Below are positions 33,839 to 43,858 of a DNA stretch of 64,000 nucleotides, in pieces. Location of the stretch: positions 124,001 to 188,000 of the forward strand of contig NZ_CAMKGL010000001.1 in NCBI RefSeq assembly GCF_946227985.1. The letters are read 5' to 3'. Position numbers and translations under genes: made by a program. The stretch comes from Serratia quinivorans. GTDB taxonomy: Bacteria; Pseudomonadota; Gammaproteobacteria; Enterobacterales; Enterobacteriaceae. Position 1 is the first letter of the stretch, and every line of letters starts with the position of its first letter. The notes under the pieces are model-generated. The model saw nothing but the letters and a program-made list of their open reading frames with translations. It ran no database searches and was not told where the DNA came from.

Positions 33839-34849
33839 ATGTCTGACGGCTGGAATATCGCTCTGCTTGGCGCCACTGGCGCGGTAGGTGAAGCGTTGCT
33901 GGAATTATTACAGGAACGCCAGTTCCCGGTGGGCGAACTCTATCCATTGGCAAGTGAACGCAGCGCCGGTGCCACGGTGCGCTTCAACGGCAAATCGGTA
34001 CTGGTGCAAAACGCGGAAGAATTTGACTGGTCACAGACGCAACTGGCGTTCTTCGTCGCCGGAACCGAGGCTTCGGCCCGCTATGCGGAAGAAGCCGGCA
34101 ACATGGGGTGCCTGGTGATCGACACCAGCGGCCTGTTTGCGCTGGAACCGGACGTGCCGTTGGTGGTTCCTGGGGTGAACCCACAGGTACTGGCCGATTA
34201 CCGTAACCGCAATATCGTTGCCGTGGCCGACAGCATGGTCAGCCAACTGCTGACCGCGATCAAACCGCTGACTGAGCAGGCCGGGCTTTCCCGTCTGCAC
34301 GTCACCACCCTGATGTCGGTATCGGCACGCGGCAAAGTGGCGGTCGACGATCTGGCCGGTCAAAGTGCGCGCCTGCTGAACGGCATTCCGGCTGAAGCGG
34401 GCGTTTTCGCCAAGCAGTTGGCGTTCAACCTGCTGCCGTTGCTGGCCGACGAACAGGGCAGCGTGCGTGAAGAGCGTTTGATTGTCGATCAGGTGCGTAA
34501 AGTGCTGCAGGACGAAGGGCTGCCGATTTCCGTGAGCTGTGTGCAGTCGCCGGTATTCTACGGCCATGCCCAGGTGGTTCACCTGGAAGCGTTGCGCCCG
34601 ATGTCTGCAGAAGAAGCGCGCAGCGAGCTGGAACAGCTGGATGATATCCAACTGAGCGAAGAAGACGACTACCCGACCCAGGTGACGGAAGCCTCTGGCA
34701 GCGATGCGTTGAGCGTCGGTTGTTTGCGTAATGACTATGGTATTCCGGAAATCCTGCAGTTCTGGTCGGTGGCCGACAACGTGCGTTTCGGCGGCGCGCT
34801 GATGGCGATCGAAACCGCAGAGCGTCTGGTGCAGGAGCAGATGTACTGA
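33839..34849 (+). CDS. usg: USG-1, aspartate-semialdehyde-dehydrogenase-like protein
   Basis: A 336-residue protein homologous to Asd, with an N-terminal NADP-binding loop ([18 protein letters not shown]) and a C-terminal dimerisation domain (VRNDYG-like [20 protein letters not shown]). At the position where true dehydrogenases have the catalytic cysteine (GNCTVS-type), this protein reads ADSMVSQLL, so a serine-containing motif replaces it and dehydrogenase activity is unlikely. E. coli Usg shows the same change. Its physiological role is unknown. Its stop codon overlaps the truA start by one base. Confidence 0.92.
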   Translation: MSDGWNIALLGATGAVGEALLELLQERQFPVGELYPLASERSAGATVRFNGKSVLVQNAEEFDWSQTQLAFFVAGTEASARYAEEAGNMGCLVIDTSGLFALEPDVPLVVPGVNPQVLADYRNRNIVAVADSMVSQLLTAIKPLTEQAGLSRLHVTTLMSVSARGKVAVDDLAGQSARLLNGIPAEAGVFAKQLAFNLLPLLADEQGSVREERLIVDQVRKVLQDEGLPISVSCVQSPVFYGHAQVVHLEALRPMSAEEARSELEQLDDIQLSEEDDYPTQVTEASGSDALSVGCLRNDYGIPEILQFWSVADNVRFGGALMAIETAERLVQEQMY

Positions 34850-35670
34850 TGTCTGAAGTTGCCTTGCCCACCCAGCCGACGTTGAAAATCGCGCTGGGGA
34901 TTGAATATGACGGCAGCCAGTATTACGGCTGGCAGCGTCAGCAGGAAGTCGCCAGCGTGCAGGCCTGTCTGGAACAGGCGTTGAGCAAGGTAGCGGATGC
35001 GCCGATCAGCGTCTTGTGCGCCGGACGTACCGACGCCGGGGTGCATGCTACCGGTCAGGTGGTGCATTTCGAAACCACCGCGCAACGCAAGGACGCGGCC
35101 TGGACGATGGGCGTTAACACCCATCTGCCGCCGGATATCGCCGTGCGTTGGGTGACGGGCGTGAGTGAAGATTTTCATGCTCGTTTCAGCGCGACTGCGC
35201 GCCGTTACCGCTACATTATTTATAATCACCGCTACCGCCCGGCGGTATTGCAGCAGGGGATGACCCATTTTTATCACCCGCTGGATGCCGAACGGATGGA
35301 AAGGGCGGCGCAGGCGCTGCTGGGCGAGAACGACTTTACTTCGTTCCGCGCCGTGCAATGCCAGTCGCGCACGCCGTGGCGTAACGTAAAACACGTTAAA
35401 GTTACGCGCTACGGTGAGTATATTGTGGTAGATATCAAGGCGAATGCCTTTGTACATCATATGGTTCGCAATATTGTCGGTAGCCTGATGGAAATTGGCT
35501 GCGGCAATCAGGATGAGAATTGGATGGCCGAATTACTGGCGCTGAAGGATCGTAATCTGGCTGCGGCGACGGCGCGAGCCGACGGGTTATACCTGGTTAG
35601 CGTTGATTACCCTGAGCACTTTGCCATACCCCGGCCGCCAATGGGGCCGCTGTTTTTACCCGACAATTAA
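34849..35670 (+). CDS. truA: tRNA pseudouridine(38-40) synthase TruA
   Basis: TruA isomerises uridines 38, 39 and 40 in the anticodon arm of many tRNAs. The 273-residue enzyme has the catalytic aspartate in [20 protein letters not shown] (about residue 64), [19 protein letters not shown] at the N-terminus, and [17 protein letters not shown]. The gene is translationally coupled to usg through ATGATG-type overlap at 34848-34850 and precedes dedA, as in E. coli. Confidence 0.96.
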   Translation: MSEVALPTQPTLKIALGIEYDGSQYYGWQRQQEVASVQACLEQALSKVADAPISVLCAGRTDAGVHATGQVVHFETTAQRKDAAWTMGVNTHLPPDIAVRWVTGVSEDFHARFSATARRYRYIIYNHRYRPAVLQQGMTHFYHPLDAERMERAAQALLGENDFTSFRAVQCQSRTPWRNVKHVKVTRYGEYIVVDIKANAFVHHMVRNIVGSLMEIGCGNQDENWMAELLALKDRNLAAATARADGLYLVSVDYPEHFAIPRPPMGPLFLPDN

Positions 35671-35745
35671 ACGCCGGCGCGCCCGACGCGTTGTTCCCTT
35701 GTGTACCTGCCGGGTGGGTGAGACACCCGGTAAAAGAGAGAACCT

Positions 35746-36408
35746 ATGGACATCATCAAGTTTGTAATTGATTTTATTCTGCATATTGACGTGCATCTGG
35801 CCGAGCTGGTAGCGCAATACGGTATGTGGGTGTACGCCATTTTGTTCCTGATCCTGTTTTGCGAAACCGGGCTGGTGGTGACACCTTTCCTGCCGGGCGA
35901 TTCTCTGTTGTTTGTTGCCGGTGCGCTGGCGGCATTGCCGACCAACGATCTGAATGTACATGCCATGGTCGCGTTGATGATAGGCGCGGCGATACTGGGC
36001 GATGCGGTGAACTACACCATTGGCCGGCTGTTCGGGGAAAAGCTGTTCAGTAATCCGAATTCGAAAATTTTCCGCCGCAGCTACCTGGATAAAACCCACC
36101 AGTTTTATGAAAAACACGGTGGGAAAACGATTATTCTGGCGCGATTTGTGCCGATCGTGCGTACATTTGCGCCGTTCGTTGCTGGTATGGGGCATATGTC
36201 CTATCGCCATTTTGCCGCCTACAACGTGATTGGTGCACTGGTTTGGGTGCTGCTCTTCACTTATGCTGGCTACCTCTTCGGCGATCTGCCGATCGTGCAG
36301 GAAAACCTGAAACTGTTGATCGTGGGTATCATCATTGTTTCAATTCTGCCGGGTGTCATTGAAATTTGGCGCCATAAGCGTGCGGCTGCCCGCCAGCAAA
36401 AACAGTAA
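35746..36408 (+). CDS. dedA: DedA-family inner-membrane protein
   Basis: A 220-residue protein of the DedA/SNARE-associated family, whose members act as lipid scramblases or flippases and support membrane homeostasis and proton-motive force. Visible landmarks are [20 protein letters not shown] near residue 45, the reentrant-loop motif [18 protein letters not shown] (arginines essential in relatives), and [18 protein letters not shown]. About five hydrophobic segments are present. It lies 75 bp after truA, with a hairpin-like GCCGGGTGGGTGAGACACCCGG leader in the gap. Confidence 0.93.
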   Translation: MDIIKFVIDFILHIDVHLAELVAQYGMWVYAILFLILFCETGLVVTPFLPGDSLLFVAGALAALPTNDLNVHAMVALMIGAAILGDAVNYTIGRLFGEKLFSNPNSKIFRRSYLDKTHQFYEKHGGKTIILARFVPIVRTFAPFVAGMGHMSYRHFAAYNVIGALVWVLLFTYAGYLFGDLPIVQENLKLLIVGIIIVSILPGVIEIWRHKRAAARQQKQ

Positions 36409-36638
36409 AAACATCGCTTAACCTGTCGGTTCGACCAGTTTTTTGTCCACAGAGTCGGGCCGATATGGTTTAATGAGCGACATTTATGGTCTGTTCCTGT
36501 TAACAACCTTGAAACCTGTGCCTTGCTCGCGCGCATGCCGCGTTTTGCTCAGGCATTTTTTCATTGGTGTTCTCGGGGGGATTGTTAAAGCATGAACAGC
36601 GGACTGGCGTCTGCCAGGTTCAAACAGAAAGGTCATCG

Positions 36639-37547
36639 ATGAGCTGGATTGAACGAATTCTTAACAAGAGCAATATCACCCAAACCCGCAAGGCAAGTAT
36701 TCCTGAAGGGGTCTGGACTAAATGCGATAGCTGCGGTCAGGTTCTCTACCGCGCCGAGCTGGAGCGTAATCTGGAAGTGTGCCCGAAATGCGACCACCAC
36801 ATGCGCATGACTGCGCGTATGCGTCTGCATACCCTGCTCGATGAAGGCAGTGAAGTGGAGCTGGGCAGCGAACTGGAGCCGAAAGACGTTCTGAAGTTCA
36901 AGGATTCCAAAAAGTATAAAGACCGCCTGGTTGCCGCACAGAAAGCGACCGGTGAAAAAGACGCGCTGGTAGTAATGAAAGGCACGCTGTACGGCATGCC
37001 GATTGTCGCTGCTTCGTTCGAATTCGCCTTTATCGGCGGTTCCATGTCGTCCGTGGTCGGCGCGCGCTTTGTGCGTGCGGTTGAGCAGGCGCTGGAAGAC
37101 AACTGTCCGCTGGTGTGTTTCTCAGCCAGTGGCGGTGCCCGTATGCAGGAAGCGCTGATGTCGCTGATGCAGATGGCGAAAACCAGTGCCGCACTGGCGA
37201 AACTGCAGGAACGCGGTCTGCCGTACATTTCGGTACTGACCGACCCGACCATGGGTGGCGTTTCCGCCAGTCTGGCTATGCTGGGTGATATCAATATCGC
37301 CGAGCCGAAAGCGCTGATCGGCTTTGCCGGCCCACGCGTTATCGAGCAGACGGTGCGTGAAAAACTGCCGCCGGGCTTCCAGCGCAGTGAGTTCCTGATT
37401 GAAAAAGGCGCGATCGACATGATCGTACGCCGTCCGGAAATGCGCCAGACTCTGGCGAGTATCCTTTCCAAGCTGACCAACCAGCCGCAGCCGCATTTCG
37501 ATGAAGCCGCGCCGTTGTCCGAGCAGGAAAATCAGGCCGACGCCTGA
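36639..37547 (+). CDS. accD: Acetyl-CoA carboxylase carboxyltransferase subunit beta
   Basis: AccD pairs with AccA to transfer carboxyl from carboxybiotin to acetyl-CoA, the committed step of fatty-acid synthesis. The 302-residue protein begins [12 protein letters not shown] (ATG at 36639 after AAAGG) and has an N-terminal four-cysteine zinc finger: CDSCGQ near residue 27 and CPKCDH near 46. The crotonase-type domain shows [21 protein letters not shown] and [16 protein letters not shown] hairpin between it and folC suggests partial termination. Confidence 0.96.
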   Translation: MSWIERILNKSNITQTRKASIPEGVWTKCDSCGQVLYRAELERNLEVCPKCDHHMRMTARMRLHTLLDEGSEVELGSELEPKDVLKFKDSKKYKDRLVAAQKATGEKDALVVMKGTLYGMPIVAASFEFAFIGGSMSSVVGARFVRAVEQALEDNCPLVCFSASGGARMQEALMSLMQMAKTSAALAKLQERGLPYISVLTDPTMGGVSASLAMLGDINIAEPKALIGFAGPRVIEQTVREKLPPGFQRSEFLIEKGAIDMIVRRPEMRQTLASILSKLTNQPQPHFDEAAPLSEQENQADA

Positions 37548-37559
37548 GAGCAATAAGTT

Positions 37560-37587
37560 CCCCGCGCCGGTATCCATCGGCGCGGGG
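37560..37587 (+). terminator. GC-rich hairpin between accD and folC
   Basis: CCCCGCGCCG and CGGCGCGGGG pair perfectly around an 8-base loop, followed by TTC; there is no strong T-tract. It may act as an attenuator between the two genes. Confidence 0.65.
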
Positions 37588-37699
37588 TTCAGCCGCCATT
37601 TTGTGGCTAAATGACGGCTGATAACGGAGAGCATCGCCTTTACCGCGGTGAGGGTGGTGCCCTGATGGATTAATGAACCCAAGTTCAGTGACGGGACTC

Positions 37700-38962
37700 A
37701 TGCAAAACCACCAAATTCCCCAAGCCACGTCGCCATTGAGCTCGTGGCTTTTCTATCTGGAACGTCTGCACAGCCAGGCGATCGAACTCGGCCTGGAACG
37801 CGTACAGCGCGTTGCGGCGCATCTTGATTTACTCACTCCTGCACCGACGGTATTTACCGTAGCCGGTACCAATGGCAAAGGCACCACCTGTCGCACCCTA
37901 GAAACCATCCTGATGGCGGCCGGTTTGCGCGTTGGCGTCTACAGCTCGCCGCACCTGGTGCGTTATACCGAGCGGGTACGTATTCAGGGCGATGAACTGA
38001 GCGAGGCCGAACACTGCCGCTCGTTCGCCGCCATTGAAGCGGGCCGGGGTGATACTTCACTGACCTACTTCGAATTCGGCACCCTGTCGGCGCTGCAACT
38101 GTTCAAACAGGCTAAGCTTGACGTGGTGATCCTGGAAGTCGGACTCGGCGGCCGTCTGGATGCGACCAATATCGTCGATCCGAGCGTGGCGGTGGTGACC
38201 AGCATCGCGTTGGATCATACCGACTGGCTGGGCAACGATCGCGAAAGCATTGGCCGTGAAAAGGCCGGGATCTTCCGCAGCGGCAGACCGGCGGTGGTGG
38301 GTGAACCGGATATGCCGGCCACCATTGGGCAGGTAGCAGAAACGCTGGGTGCCCAACTGTATCGCCGTGGCGATGCCTGGAGCTTCAGCGAGCAGGGCGA
38401 ACGCTGGCAGTGGCAAGGCGGCGGTACCTTGCTGACCGATTTGCCGATGCCCAACGTGCCGTTAGCCAATGCGGCAACGGCACTGGCGGCGCTGCATTTT
38501 TCTGCGTTGGAAATTGATGAGCGGGCAATCTTTACCGGCTTGCAGCAGGCGACATTGCCTGGACGTTTCCAGATTGTGCGACGCGATCCGATGCTAATCC
38601 TCGACGTGGCGCATAACCCCCACGCGGCAGGTTACCTGGCCGGGCGTCTGGCGACCTTACCGCGCAATGGCGGCAAGGTACGTGCGGTGGTGGGGATGTT
38701 GTCGGATAAAGACATCGCCGGTACGCTGGCCTGTCTGAGTGAGCAGGTCGATGAGTGGTATTGCGCGCCGCTGGACGGACCGCGCGGGGCCAGCGTCGAA
38801 CTGTTGGCGCAATATTTGACGGAACCGCGGCAGTTTGCCGATGTCGAAACTGCCTGGCGTCAGGCTATGCAGGACGCAGATATTCAGGATATTGTGATCG
38901 TCTGTGGATCGTTCCACACCGTTGCACAGGTTATGGCGGCGTTAGACGAGTGGGGAGTGTGA
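37700..38962 (+). CDS. folC: Bifunctional folylpolyglutamate/dihydrofolate synthase
   Basis: FolC adds glutamate to dihydropteroate to make dihydrofolate and then extends tetrahydrofolate polyglutamates. The 420-residue protein has the Mur-ligase-type P-loop VAGTNGKGTTCRTLE (about residue 52), the FEFGTLSALQLF omega-loop region, EVGLGGRLDATNIV and the C-terminal ligand-binding LDVAHNPHAAGYL. The ATG at 37700 was chosen because it aligns with the E. coli start (PQA-SPL-SWL); one at 37673 lacks support. It abuts dedD directly. Confidence 0.95.
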   Translation: MQNHQIPQATSPLSSWLFYLERLHSQAIELGLERVQRVAAHLDLLTPAPTVFTVAGTNGKGTTCRTLETILMAAGLRVGVYSSPHLVRYTERVRIQGDELSEAEHCRSFAAIEAGRGDTSLTYFEFGTLSALQLFKQAKLDVVILEVGLGGRLDATNIVDPSVAVVTSIALDHTDWLGNDRESIGREKAGIFRSGRPAVVGEPDMPATIGQVAETLGAQLYRRGDAWSFSEQGERWQWQGGGTLLTDLPMPNVPLANAATALAALHFSALEIDERAIFTGLQQATLPGRFQIVRRDPMLILDVAHNPHAAGYLAGRLATLPRNGGKVRAVVGMLSDKDIAGTLACLSEQVDEWYCAPLDGPRGASVELLAQYLTEPRQFADVETAWRQAMQDADIQDIVIVCGSFHTVAQVMAALDEWGV

Positions 38963-39712
38963 GTGGCAAGTAAATTTCAAAACCGATTGGTCGGTACCGT
39001 GATTTTGGTCGCGCTGGGGGTGATTATCCTGCCAGGGCTGCTGGACGGTAAAAAGAAACATTATGAGGACGAATTCGCCGCAATTCCATTGGTGCCGAAG
39101 GCCGGTGATGTGGAAGAAAACGACGTCGTGCCGCCGGTAAGCCAACCGCTGCCGGCACAGCCGCCGGAAGGGGCAGGCGCACTGGTAGAGCAGCAGGCGG
39201 CCAATGAGGCAGCAGCGCAGCAGGCTGTCCGCCAGCCGACGCAGCAGCCGACGTTGGTGAACCCGCCGGTCGAAACCCGTCCACAACCGACGCCGCAGCC
39301 GCAGGTGAAGCCTAAACCGGTAGAAACCAAACCGGTGGAAGTGAAGCCAAAACCGGTACCGCAACCCAAACCGGTGGAGACGAAGCCGGTGGTGAAACCT
39401 GAGCCAACGCCAGTACCCAAGCCTGAGCCTGCACCCGTGCAGAAACCGGCGGAAGAGAAAGCGCCGGCAGGGCAGGCTTATGTGGTGCAGCTCGGTGCGC
39501 TGAAGAACGCTGCCAAGGTGAACGAGGTGGTGGCATCGCTCAGGCTGTCCGGCTACCGCGCCTTTACCGTGCCATCAACGCCGGTACAGGGTCAGATCAC
39601 CCGGATCTACGTCGGCCCGGATGCCTCAAAACAGAAGCTGCAGTCTTCGCTGTCCGCGTTGAACTCGATCAGTGGTTTGAGCGGTCAGGTGAAGCCGTAC
39701 GGCGTACGTTAA
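38963..39712 (+). CDS. dedD: Cell division protein DedD (SPOR domain)
   Basis: DedD is an inner-membrane division protein that stimulates septal peptidoglycan synthesis. The 249-residue product has a membrane helix (LVGTVILVALGVIILPGLL) near the N-terminus, a long Pro/Lys/Val/Glu-rich linker made of degenerate KPVE-type repeats (about residues 90-165), and a C-terminal SPOR domain (YVVQLGALKNAAKVNEVVAS to GQVKPYGVR) that binds denuded glycan. The GTG start immediately follows the folC stop, so the two are translationally coupled. Confidence 0.93.
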   Translation: MASKFQNRLVGTVILVALGVIILPGLLDGKKKHYEDEFAAIPLVPKAGDVEENDVVPPVSQPLPAQPPEGAGALVEQQAANEAAAQQAVRQPTQQPTLVNPPVETRPQPTPQPQVKPKPVETKPVEVKPKPVPQPKPVETKPVVKPEPTPVPKPEPAPVQKPAEEKAPAGQAYVVQLGALKNAAKVNEVVASLRLSGYRAFTVPSTPVQGQITRIYVGPDASKQKLQSSLSALNSISGLSGQVKPYGVR

Positions 39713-39746
39713 GATTATGGGGCGCAGTATGCTGTGCCCCATAATC
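39713..39746 (+). terminator. Hairpin after dedD
   Basis: GATTATGGGGC (39713-39723) and GCCCCATAATC (39736-39746) pair perfectly. It lies at the dedD stop codon. Confidence 0.6.
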
Positions 39747-39870
39747 GATACATGCCGATATAATCATTAAAAATAATGTGCCTTTCGTAGCTGAAATGGC
39801 CTATGTAGGCGCGGCGATTGGGAATTTTGTTATCGCCGCTTTTTATTTGTAGCGGGGCAGGAAAACCCCT

Positions 39871-39886
39871 ACGCAAACGTTTACGT
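39871..39886 (+). promoter_or_regulatory. PurR operator upstream of cvpA-purF
   Basis: ACGCAAACGTTTACGT matches the PurR consensus ACGCAAACGTTTNCNT over its full length. PurR with hypoxanthine or guanine represses the cvpA-purF operon in E. coli. It is centred about 66 bp before the cvpA start. Confidence 0.93.
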
Positions 39887-39944
39887 TTTCTGTTAGAATT
39901 CGCCGCGAAATGGATGCAGGGGCGATTCATCATTGGAATAGTTC

Positions 39945-40445
39945 ATGGTCTGGATTGATTACGTCATTATAGCGGTGATTGGATTTTCGGCTCTGGTGAG
40001 CCTGATCCGAGGGTTTGTTCGCGAAGCATTGTCACTTGTGACATGGGGATGTGCGTTTTTTGTTGCCAGCCATTTCTACTCTTACCTTGCAGTCTACTTC
40101 ACTCGTTTTGAAGATGAACTGGTGCGAAACGGCATCGCGATTGCCATCTTGTTTATCGCGACCCTGATCGTAGGCGCTATTGTTAACTATGTGATTAGCT
40201 CACTGGTAGAGAAAACCGGGTTATCAGGTACCGACCGGGTGCTGGGCGTCTGTTTTGGCGCACTGCGCGGCGTGTTGATCGTTTCGGCGATACTGTTTTT
40301 CCTGGATACCTTTACCGGTTTCTCACAAAGTACCGACTGGAAACAGTCGCAGCTGATCCCCCAGTTCAGTTACATCATCAGGTGGTTCTTTGACTACCTG
40401 CAGAGCACGTCGAGTTTCTTGCCGACCCATTTACCGGGGCGGTAG
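39945..40445 (+). CDS. cvpA: CvpA family membrane protein (colicin V production)
   Basis: A 166-residue inner-membrane protein with four predicted helices, the first in YVIIAVIGFSALVSLIRGF. The cytoplasmic loop motif GFVREALSLVTWGCAFFVAS and the GTDRVLGVCFGALRGVLIVS stretch are typical. It is required for colicin V production in E. coli and is linked to envelope stress; its molecular function is unknown. It is the first gene of the PurR-controlled operon, with purF 21 bp downstream. Confidence 0.93.
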   Translation: MVWIDYVIIAVIGFSALVSLIRGFVREALSLVTWGCAFFVASHFYSYLAVYFTRFEDELVRNGIAIAILFIATLIVGAIVNYVISSLVEKTGLSGTDRVLGVCFGALRGVLIVSAILFFLDTFTGFSQSTDWKQSQLIPQFSYIIRWFFDYLQSTSSFLPTHLPGR

Positions 40446-40466
40446 CGCTGATGAGGAAAAGACAAC

Positions 40467-41984
40467 ATGTGCGGTATTGTCGGTATCGCCGGTTTTATGC
40501 CGGTAAACCAGTCGATTTATGATGCGTTGATGGTGCTTCAGCACCGTGGCCAGGATGCCGCAGGCATCGTCACCATAGATGCCCATAATGGGTTCCGTCT
40601 GCGTAAGGCAAACGGTCTGGTGAAGGATGTGTTTGAGGCACGCCATATGCAGCGCTTGCAGGGCAACATGGGGATTGGCCATGTGCGCTACCCGACGGCT
40701 GGCAGCTCCAGTGCCTCAGAGGCTCAACCCTTCTATGTAAACTCGCCGTTCGGCCTGACGCTGGCCCACAACGGCAACCTGACCAACGCCCATGAGCTGC
40801 GCCAAAAGCTGTTTGAAAGCGGCCGCCGCCATATCAACACCACCTCCGATTCCGAGATCCTGCTGAACGTACTGGCCAGTGAGCTGGATCGTTTCCAACA
40901 TTATCCGCTGGAATCCGACAACATTTTCACCGCCGTTGCCGCCATGCATCAGCAACTGCGTGGCGCTTACGCCTGCGTAGCGATGATCATCGGTCACGGT
41001 CTGCTGGCATTCCGTGACCCTAACGGTATCCGCCCGCTGGTGATCGGCAAGCGTCAGCTTGAAGATGGCCGCAATGAATATATGGTGGCTTCCGAGAGCG
41101 TCGCACTCGATACGCTGGGCTTCGAGTTCTTGCGTGATGTGGCGCCGGGCGAAGCGGTGTATATCACCGAGAAGGGCCAACTGTTCACTCGTCAGTGCGC
41201 AGAGAACCCGAAAACCAACCCGTGCCTGTTCGAATACGTCTATTTCGCTCGTCCGGACTCCTTTATGGACAAGATTTCGGTCTACAGCGCACGCGTGCGC
41301 ATGGGGCAGAAGTTGGGTGAGAAGATTGCCCGCGAGTGGGAAGATTTGGACATCGACGTGGTGATCCCAATCCCGGAAACGTCCTGTGATATCGCGTTGG
41401 AAATCGCGCGTATCCTGGATAAGCCGTACCGTCAGGGTTTTGTGAAGAACCGCTATGTCGGCCGCACCTTTATTATGCCGGGCCAACAGGCGCGCCGTAA
41501 GTCGGTACGTCGCAAGCTGAACGCCAACCGTGCCGAGTTCCGCGACAAGAATGTGCTGTTGGTGGATGATTCCATCGTGCGCGGCACCACTTCAGAGCAG
41601 ATCGTGGAGATGGCGCGTGACGCCGGGGCGAAACGAGTTTACCTGGCTTCCGCTGCGCCGGAAATTCGCTTCCCTAACGTCTACGGCATCGACATGCCGA
41701 GTGCCAATGAACTGATTGCTCATGGCCGTGAAGTAGACGAAATCCGCCAGATCATCGGTGCCGATGGTCTGATCTTCCAGGACCTGGACGATCTGATTGA
41801 AGCGGTACGCGAAGAGAACCCGGACATCACCCAGTTCGAGTGCTCGGTATTCAACGGTATCTACGTCACCAAAGACGTCGACCAGAGCTACCTTGAGTAT
41901 CTGGAATCGCTGCGTAATGACGACGCCAAAGAAATACGTGGTCAGACCGAAGCGGAGAATCTGGAAATGCACAACGAAGGTTAA
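40467..41984 (+). CDS. purF: Amidophosphoribosyltransferase
   Basis: PurF makes 5-phosphoribosylamine from PRPP and glutamine, the first step of purine synthesis. The 505-residue protein begins [10 protein letters not shown], so the nucleophilic glutaminase cysteine becomes N-terminal after methionine removal. The glutaminase domain ([11 protein letters not shown]) is followed by the phosphoribosyltransferase domain with the PRPP loop [13 protein letters not shown] near residue 366. It sits between cvpA and ubiX under the PurR operator. Confidence 0.97.
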   Translation: MCGIVGIAGFMPVNQSIYDALMVLQHRGQDAAGIVTIDAHNGFRLRKANGLVKDVFEARHMQRLQGNMGIGHVRYPTAGSSSASEAQPFYVNSPFGLTLAHNGNLTNAHELRQKLFESGRRHINTTSDSEILLNVLASELDRFQHYPLESDNIFTAVAAMHQQLRGAYACVAMIIGHGLLAFRDPNGIRPLVIGKRQLEDGRNEYMVASESVALDTLGFEFLRDVAPGEAVYITEKGQLFTRQCAENPKTNPCLFEYVYFARPDSFMDKISVYSARVRMGQKLGEKIAREWEDLDIDVVIPIPETSCDIALEIARILDKPYRQGFVKNRYVGRTFIMPGQQARRKSVRRKLNANRAEFRDKNVLLVDDSIVRGTTSEQIVEMARDAGAKRVYLASAAPEIRFPNVYGIDMPSANELIAHGREVDEIRQIIGADGLIFQDLDDLIEAVREENPDITQFECSVFNGIYVTKDVDQSYLEYLESLRNDDAKEIRGQTEAENLEMHNEG

Positions 41985-42007
41985 TTTCCCCCCCTTGACC
42001 AAAACAG

Positions 42008-42033
42008 TGCACCGCGGCGTTCTCTGCGGTGCA
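42008..42033 (+). terminator. Hairpin between purF and ubiX
   Basis: TGCACCGC (42008-42015) and GCGGTGCA (42026-42033) form an 8-bp stem, without a long T-run. It may weaken readthrough from purF into ubiX. Confidence 0.5.
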
Positions 42034-42116
42034 TTATCCCTCCCTGACTTGCTTATGCAGCCCCATTGCGGCAAAGTCTGCCTGATCCTATTTTTTCCTT
42101 GGCAGAGGCCAGCTTT

Positions 42117-42689
42117 ATGAAACGACTCATCATCGGTATTTCCGGCGCCAGCGGCGCAATCTATGGCGTGCGTCTGCTACAGGTATTGCGTGACGTCGCA
42201 GAGGTGGAAACCCATTTGGTGATGAGTAATGCGGCGCGACAGACGCTGTCGCTGGAAACCGATCTCAGCCTGCGTGAAGTGCAGGCGCTGGCCGATGTGG
42301 TGCATGACTCGCGCGATATTGGCGCCAGCATTTCTTCCGGTTCGTTCAAAACGGCCGGCATGGTGATTTTGCCCTGTTCAATCAAAACCTTATCCGGTAT
42401 TGCCAATAGCTACAGTGACGGTCTGCTGACGCGTGCCGCCGACGTGGTGCTGAAAGAACGCCGCCGGTTGGTGCTGTGCGTACGCGAAACCCCGTTACAT
42501 CTTGGCCATTTGCGTCTGATGACTCAGGCGGCGGAAATGGGCGCAGTGATTATGCCGCCGGTACCGGCGTTTTATCATCGTCCTGCCAGCGTAGAAGACA
42601 TCATCGATCAAACGGTAAACCGGGTGGTCGATCAGTTTGACATTGAATTACCGCAAGATTTATTTGCCCGCTGGCAAGGTGCCAATTAA
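42117..42689 (+). CDS. ubiX: Flavin prenyltransferase UbiX
   Basis: UbiX prenylates FMN with dimethylallyl phosphate to make the cofactor used by the UbiD decarboxylase of ubiquinone synthesis. The 190-residue protein has the FMN-binding motif GISGASGAIYG (residues 7-17), SSGSFKTAGMVILPCSIKTL and RETPLHLGHLRLM. The ATG at 42117 was preferred to one at 42066. It ends the cvpA-purF-ubiX group; hisJ begins 301 bp later with its own promoter. Confidence 0.94.
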   Translation: MKRLIIGISGASGAIYGVRLLQVLRDVAEVETHLVMSNAARQTLSLETDLSLREVQALADVVHDSRDIGASISSGSFKTAGMVILPCSIKTLSGIANSYSDGLLTRAADVVLKERRRLVLCVRETPLHLGHLRLMTQAAEMGAVIMPPVPAFYHRPASVEDIIDQTVNRVVDQFDIELPQDLFARWQGAN

Positions 42690-42990
42690 CAAATTTCTCC
42701 CCAATTTGGCACATTTGTGCAACACCGCACTGAATTAGGGCGGCGCATGCACCATAATGATCCCACTTCATCACGCTCACTGTTTCAAGGCTCTGGTATT
42801 TATCCATTGCCCGTGGCGCGGCCAACACTGGCCGATTTAATTTTGCGGTTATCGTCCCAGGAAACAGTTTTGTGAAGGCCGGAGCCGTTCCCTCCGCCTA
42901 CAGCAACAAATGTGGCACGATTACTGCAAATTGATTTGGTGGAAAAGTAATGCCCGCAGTGGCATCAAAAAATCAATTTGAGGGTGATTT
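42690..42990 (+). promoter_or_regulatory. hisJ regulatory region with a sigma-54-type promoter
   Basis: At 42913-42928, TGGCACGATTACTGCA has the -24 GG and -12 GC separated by ten bases, close to the consensus TGGCACRNNNNTTGCW, placing transcription near 42940. Upstream, TGCACCA at 42748-42754 is an NtrC half-site; TTGGCACATTTGTGCAA at 42706-42722 is another imperfect dyad. Nitrogen control of histidine and basic amino acid uptake is known in enteric bacteria. No other feature is seen here. Confidence 0.7.
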
Positions 42991-43773
42991 ATGAAAAAGC
43001 TGGTTAAGGTTCTTCCTTTAGTCTTGGCTTTAAGCGCGGCAAGCAGCGCATTTGCCGCAGTACCATCAACGCTGAAGATCGGCACCGATCCGACCTATGC
43101 ACCCTTTGAATCCAAAAATGCCAAGGGCGAGTTGGTCGGTTTTGATATCGATCTGGCCAAAGAGCTGTGCAAACGCATAAATACTAAATGTACCTTTGTG
43201 GAAAGCGATTTTGACGCGCTGATCCCGTCCCTGAAGGCGAAGAAAATTGACGCCATCATCTCTTCTTTGTCGATCACCGAAAAACGCCAGCAGGAAATTG
43301 CCTTCACCGACAAGCTGTATGCCGCCAACGCCCGCCTGATCGCGCCGAAAGGTTCCAAGCTGTTGCCTACCGTAGATGCGCTGAAAGGCAAGAGCGTCGG
43401 CGTGCTGCAGGGGACCACCCAGGAAGCCTATGCCAACGCCATGTGGCAGCCTAAGGGCATCACTGTCGTGCCTTATCAGAACCAGGATCTGGTGTACGCC
43501 GACCTGGCATCCGGCCGTATCGATGCCGCCTTCCAGGATGAAGTGGCAGGCAGCGATGGCTTCCTGAAACAGCCTCCAGGCAAGGACTATGCTTTTGCCG
43601 GTGAATCGGTGAAGGATGACAAATTCTTCGGCGTGGGCACCGGAATGGGCCTGCGCAAGACCGATACCGAACTGAAGGCGGCGCTGGATAAAGCCTTTGC
43701 TGAAATGCGCAAAGACGGCACTTACGACAAGTATGCGAAGAAATATTTCGACTTTGACGTCTACGGCGGTTAA
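42991..43773 (+). CDS. hisJ: Histidine ABC transporter periplasmic-binding protein
   Basis: HisJ captures histidine (and arginine weakly) in the periplasm for HisQMP. The 260-residue precursor has a signal peptide ending near SSAFA (residues 20-24). The mature part carries the family landmarks [40 protein letters not shown] and [13 protein letters not shown], and ends YFDFDVYGG as E. coli HisJ does. E. coli has two binding-protein genes here (argT and hisJ); only this one is present. Confidence 0.93.
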   Translation: MKKLVKVLPLVLALSAASSAFAAVPSTLKIGTDPTYAPFESKNAKGELVGFDIDLAKELCKRINTKCTFVESDFDALIPSLKAKKIDAIISSLSITEKRQQEIAFTDKLYAANARLIAPKGSKLLPTVDALKGKSVGVLQGTTQEAYANAMWQPKGITVVPYQNQDLVYADLASGRIDAAFQDEVAGSDGFLKQPPGKDYAFAGESVKDDKFFGVGTGMGLRKTDTELKAALDKAFAEMRKDGTYDKYAKKYFDFDVYGG

Positions 43774-43858
43774 TGCCGCATACCGTTCCATGTTGTGACT
43801 ACGGGGCTGGCCCGCCGGCCCCGATGGTTCGGGATCCAATGACGACAGGGTGAAGTAA

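Noticed and set aside
39280-39450. Tandem KPVE-like repeats that could look like a CRISPR or satellite array
   Set aside because: They are degenerate codon repeats encoding the Pro/Lys-rich linker of DedD, without regular spacing or spacers.
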